Shown piece by piece: positions 57,534-64,000 of a stretch of DNA of 64,000 nucleotides; the first letter of the stretch is position 1, and every line of letters starts with the position of its first letter. This DNA comes from Delphinapterus leucas. Lineage: Eukaryota > Chordata > Mammalia > Artiodactyla > Monodontidae. Below the pieces are notes generated by a model. It did not search any database. It saw only the letters and a program-made list of their open reading frames with translations, and was not told the DNA's origin. Location of the stretch: contig NW_022098093.1 in the NCBI RefSeq assembly GCF_002288925.2, positions 1,852,029-1,916,028 on the forward strand, read 5' to 3'. Both the position numbers and the translations under genes were made by a program.

Positions 57534-57724
57534 GCGGTATGCGAGTCTCTCACTGTTGTGGCCTCTCCCATTGTGGAGCACAGGCTCCAGACGCACAGGC
57601 TCAGCGGCCATGGCTCACGGGCCCAGCCGCTCCGCGGCCTGTGGGATCGTCCCGGACCGGGGCACAAACCCGTGTCCCCTGCATCGGCAGGCAGACTCTC
57701 AATCACTGCGCCACCAGGGAAGCC
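57422..57724 (-). mobile_element. CHR-2-type SINE with expanded microsatellite tail, antisense
   Basis: Body at about 57534-57724. The tail has become a TTTA/TCTA tetranucleotide array at about 57421-57533. TSD CCAGGAGACAACTTT (57407-57421) versus CCAGGAGACATCTTT (57725-57739). Confidence 0.93.
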
Positions 57725-57740
57725 CCAGGAGACATCTTTT

Positions 57741-58492
57741 AACCCTCCTCTTCCTCCGCCCTCCCTCACGCATTACTCTTGCCACCCTCTGCCACCCCAA
57801 GGAGCAATCCTAACCCTCATCCCAGCTCCAGATTCCCGTTACCATCATTGGTACCCTGCGTAAAAGCAGATGGCGTTACAAAGGCTTCAGTATTCCATAC
57901 TGCTAGAACTTTCTCTGAGGGTCTCTGTTAAAGGTTGAGCGTTAGTTGGCAGGGAATTACCGTTTGAACTGTGGATCTCTGAAACGCCGCCTGCCAAGTG
58001 CCGTTTTCCAGGTGGTTTCTCATAACAGGTCGTTTTGCACTTTTGAATCCAGAGATAATATATCTGACTCTTTCATTTGTTTTTTAAGACTTTTGGCTGA
58101 CCTCTGGGATTCTTGTTTTAATTGCCAACTGATAGAAAATATAAACGGAAAAATGTGCTCGCGTGCAAACTTTGGAGTTTGTTTTATCTTTGGAAATTGG
58201 GGGTGGGGTGAGGGAAGAGATTAAGGAACATTTAGACAATTTTGTCTGGTGGGTTGTCTTCTTGACAGTTTCCCTTGTTAGGCCCTAAGTAAACAAACAC
58301 ACCTCGCATCAGTGTGAGCGTCTTGTAGATGTTACTTGCAGTTTAAACAGTTTCTGTTTGTATACATTAAATTATACCTGAGATATGTTAGAAGACCTTG
58401 ATGTTTAAATTTAGAGTAGTTCTATGGTGAGATCCTTTGGTAAGATAAATAATCTTTTTTGCTAGATTTTTTCTAGATTTTTTTGTTTTTTT
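57741..58492. other. Intronic stretch without recognised features
   Basis: No gene or clear repeat. Confidence 0.5.
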
Positions 58493-58554
58493 ACATTGGA
58501 GATGTATTGGGGACAAGTCAAAAGACTTATTTGTCCCGAATACATCTCCAGTGT
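58493..58554. other. Strong 62-nt hairpin
   Basis: Left arm 58493-58519 and right arm 58524-58554 form about 24 nearly continuous pairs (one G-U, one G-G mismatch), a 4-nt bulge, three more pairs and an AAAA loop. The outer flanks do not pair. It could be a short palindromic transposon remnant or a pre-miRNA-like hairpin. Confidence 0.8.
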
Positions 58555-58789
58555 CTATGCACGTATGCATACGTGTGTGTATGTGTGTTCTCCTTCCTCC
58601 CCTAACCCCTGCATTCATTCTCTGCCTTCCTCTATACCAAGGGGCTTATATCTATGAACTACAACACCTGGACTCCATTGTCCTGTTTCTGGTTGGGTTC
58701 AGCAATGGGAGACGAAGGCAGGAGGAGAGAGTGTCGGGGTATTTATCCTCCTTGCTGCTGTCCCCTCAACCTTGCTGAGGTCCTGAAAT

Positions 58790-59040
58790 GACTGATTTCT
58801 TCTAAGCACTTATGGACAGCTCACTTTCATGGCTCCAGCATTTATGGACAGCTCACTTTCACGGCTCCAGCTCACACTGTTTCTCCCTTGCTCTTCAGAC
58901 CTACAGGTAGTAGTGATAGTTTCCCGGCTGTTGCTAGTTTCTAGGTGCTTCCCTGTAAATAGTCCCCGTATAAAACTCTCTCTAGTTCAGCCCTTTTGAG
59001 TGTGTCTTCTGTTTCCTACTGGGAACCCTGGCTGACATAG
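58790..59040 (+). repeat. Possible LTR fragment with a 32-bp tandem repeat
   Basis: TATGGACAGCTCACTTTCA begins at 58811 and again at 58843. The 3' part (CAGCCCTTTTGAGTGTGTC, GGGAACCCTGGCTGACATA) resembles an MLT1-like LTR end. Confidence 0.5.
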
Positions 59041-60494
59041 TGTGTGTCCGTCTCTTTCTCATACAAAATCTTGATTGTCACGTCTGGCTCTAAAACACCA
59101 GTTGCATTTACTGTAGCACATCTGAATTTGAATCGTATCTTGTCTTGTCCGTGAGTTGTCATCTTATTCTTGTGTCTCTTCTGTCTTTTCTGTTAGATGG
59201 TGAGGGACAGGGGTGTGGATTATTCTGCCCTCTCCCTATAATGTCGAGTACACTGTTCTACATACAGAGGTCACAACAATTGTCAACTCTTGAAGTAAGA
59301 TAATAGCATACACATAGGAGGGCATGTATAACGTGGGTATAATATATCTGTGATTGTTGATTTTTTTAAATACCCTTTATTTGTATCTTTATCAGTTCAT
59401 TTTTTTATGAAGTAAACAATGACCAGGTATCAGTTATAGGCAACTTATTATGCTAGGTATTTACATTAATTTTTTTTCAGAGTTCTTAAAGATTCATAAA
59501 GGGGGTTTCAGAAAGAGCTGAAATAACAGGATTTTCAAGCTAGAAGGAATCTCAGAACGTATGTAATTGGGTTTCTCATTTTCAGGCGAAGCTGGGGCTG
59601 AGCGGTTCAGTGCTTTTTTCTGGGGCACAGGTAGTGTAGGTGGTATGGATGATGCCAGAACTTGGTACCCTGACTCTCTGCCCAGGGCTTCTTTCCCCAT
59701 CTTCCTCCAGTCTGTCAACCCGCTCACTCATAGGTGCTCTCTGGTGAAACCAACCTCCATAAGGTACCCCTTAGAAAGCCTCTCTGCTGCCCCTTATTGC
59801 TTCCCTCTGTGTTGCAAATGCAAACCAGATCGTCATGCCCTGAGCTCATAAAAGGGCCTAATAGGATACAGACGGTGGATTCTAACCCAGGCTCCAACCT
59901 TAGCCCCACGTGTAGACAGCTGGGGGAATACTTGGGCCAACCCGCAGCCACTCTTGGCCATCTCCCTACACCAACTTTAAGCTTTAAGCTTTGGAGCAGC
60001 ATTTTACGAGGGGGTATGAGGGGCTGGGGCTGGGGTAGGTGAGTGAGTGGCAAGTCCTGTGGTTATTGCAGCCAAAGTCTCAGGCCTCATCTGTGGGGAT
60101 GCGATCCCCAAGTCAGGCCCGGCTGCTTGCAGGGCCTTTCCTGTGGGGGGTTTGCCGATGGGCACTGCTCCTGCCATGGTGGCCCTTCCTGCATCCATTT
60201 AGCACAAGGACCAGAGTATAAGGTGTTCCCTACGAAATCAAAAACCTCTGACTCCGCTAAATCACAGCTTAAAGTTGGTTTAAAATGGATACGAAAAAGC
60301 CTTTCCTGAACGGACAGAGAGAAAGCAGATTGGCCTAGGTCTGCGTGTGATAAGACGAATGTCGGTAATTAGGGTTTCTTTCTCCATATGTTACAGTTTT
60401 TCACATATGCAAGTCAGCTGGAGGCTGATAAATTGCTACAGCTCACCTGTAAGACTTAGGTTCGGGGAGATCAGGGAAAGAGAAGCAAGGGATA
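59041..60494. other. Intronic stretch without recognised features
   Basis: Overlapping short frames on both strands near 59500-60300 show no domain. No repeat recognised. Confidence 0.5.
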
Positions 60495-60660
60495 GTGTCT
60501 TTACTGAGTGTCTGCTATTTGTCAGGCTTTGTCCTGGCAGCTTTAACTAAAAGATCTCACACCCAGATAGCTAAGTGTTATGCCCATTTTGTAGATTTGG
60601 AAACTGAGGCTCACAAGGGCTGTGACCTACCCAGAAGTACAGAGGTAGGGTGAGGTGATA
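60495..60660 (-). repeat. MIR relic, antisense
   Basis: Reverse-MIR order: GAGTGTCTGCTATTTGTCAGG, TGTAGATTTGGAAACTGAGGC and GACCTACCCAGAAGTACAGAG. Confidence 0.72.
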
Positions 60661-60689
60661 TATCATCTCCTCAGTTCTGACTGTACAAA

Positions 60690-60905
60690 TAAACCTTGTC
60701 AGTGAAGTAGTGACTTTCCAAACCCAGCTGGCCCACATCCTTGCTCAATGACTCTGGGGAAGGTTAGTTTCTCTGCCTTGGTTTCCTCAGCTGTAAAGTG
60801 GGGATAATGTGCATTGCTCCCTCATAGGTTGGTGGTAAGGATCAAAGCACTGAGTACAAAGTGTTCATCTCTGTGCCAGGCACATAAGCCCTTAATGAAA
60901 TTTAG
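60690..60905 (+). repeat. MIR relic, sense
   Basis: TTGGTTTCCTCAGCTGTAAAG, TGGTGGTAAGGATCAAAGCA and CTGTGCCAGGCACATAAGCCC. It lies head-on to the antisense MIR at 60495. Confidence 0.72.
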
Positions 60906-61229
60906 CTCCTGGACCCCTAGAGCTGGGTTTGTTGCTTCCCCTTTCTGGATGTCCTTTGTCAGCTATTATCCCTTAACTTCCCTGAGTCGTTTCCTCAGTC
61001 ATAAAACGAGGCTTGGGTTAAAGGTCAGTTTTCTGAATGGAGAAAAACCCAAGAAGAATGAGGCAAATCCCCATCTTTTTTTTTTTTTTTTTAGTATAGT
61101 TTCTAGTGCTTGTTATCATTGGTGGATTTGTTTTTTGGTTTGGTTGCTCTCTTCTTTCTTTTTTTTTATTACTTAAAAAAATATTTTTTTAATAATTATT
61201 TTTTATCTTTAATTCACATCCCCATCATT

Positions 61230-61640
61230 GGCCATTGATGATTGAACTCAGTCTCCAGCGCCTTTCCCTTCCCCAGAGGTCAAGGGGGTGGGATTGAAAG
61301 TTCCAACCTTCTAATCATGCCTTCAACACCCTCCCACCACCACCCCGCACCCCTGCAACCAGCCTCAGTCCTTAAGGACTTTCAAGAAGTCACCACGTTA
61401 TCATCGACTCAGATGTGATTGAAAGGGATTTGTTAAAAAGATACCTGTTTCACCGTTATTGCTCTGGAGCCATTTCAGGAATGAAATATTATAAGGAAAG
61501 ATGCCCCTATGACTCTTACGTAGGGATTTCCAAGGGTTTTAGGAGTGCTATGCCAGGAATGGTGGGCAAAGACCAAATATTTATTTCTTACTATAAATCA
61601 CAATATCACAGTGTTGATATATAGTTATAATTATCATCCT
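61230..61640 (-). mobile_element. Ancient LTR-like repeat, antisense
   Basis: ACTCAGTCTCCAGCGCC, CCCCAGAGGTCAAGGGGGTG, TCCAAGGGTTTTAGGAGTGC and CAAATATTTATTTCTTAC-type text is a recurrent mammalian LTR read in reverse. The 69-codon frame at 61415-61624 is part of it, not a gene. Confidence 0.6.
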
Positions 61641-63905
61641 CATTTTTTCCTCCTTCCTCACCCTTCTTCTCTGAACTAAAACTCAATGGCTGCAACAAGC
61701 ACCCTGTACGGCTTGGAGCATTGCTCATTGTTCCTTTCCACTTAAGTCACTGAAATAGGTAATGGGTGAGAGCTCAGTTATGCTCCCAGGGTATTTAGGC
61801 CCTTCTTCGGAATGTTCCAGAAAATTCTCCCTCTCCTACATACAGACTTCTCTGGCTCCCTTTGCTGTTGGGAATGCCTTTAGCAGTGCTAGAGCTTAGA
61901 GGGTGGGTCTCACCCCTTCAGAAGGTGGTGGTGGCATCTGGGAGGATTCATGACCACACAGCTGCCTGGGAGTCTCCCCATTGCAGCTACTCTCCTGCCA
62001 CTGTTGAAGGCACCACACTGCAGCTGCATCAGTTATCTTTCAAAGAAGAAGAAAGACAGACAAGACAGAAAGTCAGCGTCCTCCCAGCCTGGCTGGTGTG
62101 GCACCTGTCCTGTGGGAGAAGCACCTGTTTCTGGGTCCTCTAGACCCAACCTTTCGGATTTCCCTGGAGTCCCCCAACTCTACCTTGAGAAAGCCCACGT
62201 GTGATTCTGTACTACTTTTCCATGGCTGCCCTGCTGAGGAAGAAAGGCAGATGGGGGCAGTGTGGGAAGTGAAGCTACAGGATTTACCTCGTTAAGCCCA
62301 ACTCAAATATAAGGCATGGTCCTGCCCCCCCAGTAAAAAAAGATTATCATCAGAAATGAGGGAATGGCCTTATATTTAAGTCTTTACAAATTCTCTCATG
62401 CTGTGGAAGGATCTCACAATTATTTTGAACATCAAAGTGTTATTTAGGGAACACACATTAGCCTGAAATGACCTTCGTCAGTGCTGGTTTTGGATGCTTT
62501 AGAGAGGTCAACTGAGGAAATCATATCTTAAAAAAAAGTTTAAAAAATCTAGTAATATTCCTGGGCATCTGACCTCACAGTAACAAGTGTTGGATTTCTA
62601 TGTAAACAAGACTTTTAAAGATCATTTAAAAATGGAACAAGGCAAGAACCTTATGCAAATAACTGACATGGAAGTAAAGGGGATACGTTTTGGAAAACTC
62701 AAAATGTAGCCATAATCACAGGCAGGGTGTAGAAAGGCCACTGAAGACTTTGAATAAATGTTTTCCTAATGTGTGAGAGTCAGGGGTGGGAGGAAACCAG
62801 AAACATTTCTAAATTAGCATTAACTTATGCTGTTTACATAGTACTTGTGTATATGATATTCTTGCACATACATGTGTATTGCTACGTTAATCACTTAAAT
62901 AGCATATAGTAAATATTTAAAATGTTACGTTTTTAATATCTTAGATGGAATGTTTACATCTAATGATATAGTCTTTCATTTACATCATTTATAGTTATCT
63001 AACCCCCCTGCCCCAGTTTTTTCAGCTATGTTCTGATTGGGACAATAGGGGATTGCTTATATTTGGGCTCACTTCATGACCCCGCTGAGATGGCCTTTGT
63101 TCACCTCTATAGGAAATGCAAATTAATGTCAAGAAGTATTTTTATAACACATGTTGTTGTCACCTTGAATTGTTGCTTCAGTGACTCCACTCTTGTTTCT
63201 TACTTGAACTTTCTTGGTTTGCAAGTGCCAAACCAAAATAAAATAAAATGAACAGGAACGCAGAACATGACATGGCTCAGATATATTTACCCTAAAATCA
63301 GTAAGCGATCTAACCTGAGCAAAGGGGTACCAACTTATATTTAGGGGTCCTTATAGCCTTATATCCACACACACGTGGTGTCTGGAATTGTTCTGAGCAG
63401 ATTATGAGGAGTGTGGGCTGTGTGAAGCTAGAGCCCTTGACACGGTTGATAATGGTGTGAGCAGAGTCCTGTTCATGGAGAAGTAGTCGGTCTTGGGCCG
63501 CCTGTCAACTTGTGGTTTTGGTGAAATAAACAAGGAGAATTCCCCTCAGGAAATATCAGGAGGCCAGACCTCACTCTTCCGGCCCCTCTCCATCCTCCAT
63601 GTAGGAGTGTGGACAGGCGTCCTCCCCAAGAGCACCTGGCCAACAAGTGGAATCACAGCCCAACGGGGACATTTCCACTTGGAAAAACCACATCTCCAAC
63701 AAGAAGCCACCTTACTGAAGAACTTTATCTTCTCGTGAGACCTATTTTCCTAGAAAATGAACACAAGATGTGTTTAATCCCAATGTGTCGACGTGAACGG
63801 GCCTGTCATTGTCCCCTCGCTTCCCCAGAGCATGGCTTTCTACCCTTTTGAATGTTACAAAAATTGTGGACCATTTTAGTTGTTGAGAAACCATGCCTGC
63901 CCCCA
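61641..63905. other. Intronic stretch without recognised features
   Basis: Mostly balanced to AT-rich sequence with no supported gene, RNA or repeat family. Confidence 0.45.
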
Positions 63906-63909
63906 AAAC

Positions 63910-64000
63910 TTGCAATGTTGGTATTAGTCAGGATTCTCCAGAGAAAAAGAATGGAGAGGAGATATATGTGTATAGAGGGTGGGGGGGAAAGGGATTTGTT
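63910..64000 (+). repeat. Start of a common mammalian repeat, cut by the window edge
   Basis: TTAGTCAGGATTCTCCAGAG followed by purine-rich GAGATATATG is the recurrent start of a widespread ancient repeat. The family cannot be resolved from this fragment. Confidence 0.45.

Larger units (their letters stand above)
3108..64000 (+). other. PDZD2: Long PDZD2 intron, continuing beyond the window
   Basis: No second PDZD2 exon was found: none of the open frames downstream resembles the rest of PDZ1 or any other PDZ domain. A very long intron after the first coding exon fits the large size of PDZD2 in other mammals. The intron is filled mainly by transposable elements, annotated individually below. 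Confidence 0.75.

Noticed and set aside
214..57724. tRNA-like A and B boxes considered as tRNA genes
   Set aside because: They belong to CHR SINE heads; none shows a complete cloverleaf with an anticodon arm.

Overview
The window is nuclear DNA of a mammal, almost certainly a cetacean. Seventeen tRNA-derived CHR-family SINEs (CHR-1/CHR-2 type) are present, while ruminant BovB and Bov-tA elements are absent. The remaining repeats are L1, MIR, L2, L3/CR1, ERV LTRs and hAT/Tigger relics, the usual mammalian background. There are no bacterial genes, no operons, no rRNA and no CRISPR array.

Only one protein-coding segment can be supported. It is the first coding exon of PDZD2 (PDZ domain containing 2), on the + strand, with acceptor at about 2266, ATG at 2632 and a CAG|GTGAGT donor at 3107/3108. 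It encodes the N-terminal 158 residues, including the first part of PDZ domain 1. Bases 1-2266 read as the preceding 5' UTR intron, and 3108-64000 as part of one long downstream intron. The leader carries two short upstream ORFs and one that overlaps the start codon.

Intron layout: 3.1-13 kb holds old LTRs, MIRs and a short L1 tail with clear target-site duplications (TSDs). 13.2-22.1 kb holds a decayed hAT transposase split by a near-full-length antisense L1 (14830-21808), which is itself interrupted by two SINEs and contains a 100-N assembly gap. 23.3-26.2 kb is an old L1 with stacked SINEs. 26.2-28.6 kb has a solo ERV LTR, a second LTR and a CA-rich minisatellite. 29-48.5 kb holds SINE, MIR, L2, Tigger, hAT and L3 relics. 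48.6-51.5 kb is mostly repeat-free and ends in a CpG island (about 50280-51480), the strongest regulatory candidate. 52.5-64 kb returns to repeats, with two unusual near-identical tandem duplications and a strong hairpin.

No new multigene system is visible. The best leads are the intragenic CpG island, the hairpin at 58493-58554, the hAT/L1/SINE nest, a tailless truncated SINE, and a pair of related sequences at about 33.1 and 39.7 kb that I cannot assign to a repeat family. Repeat family names come from recognition of consensus features; no search was run.
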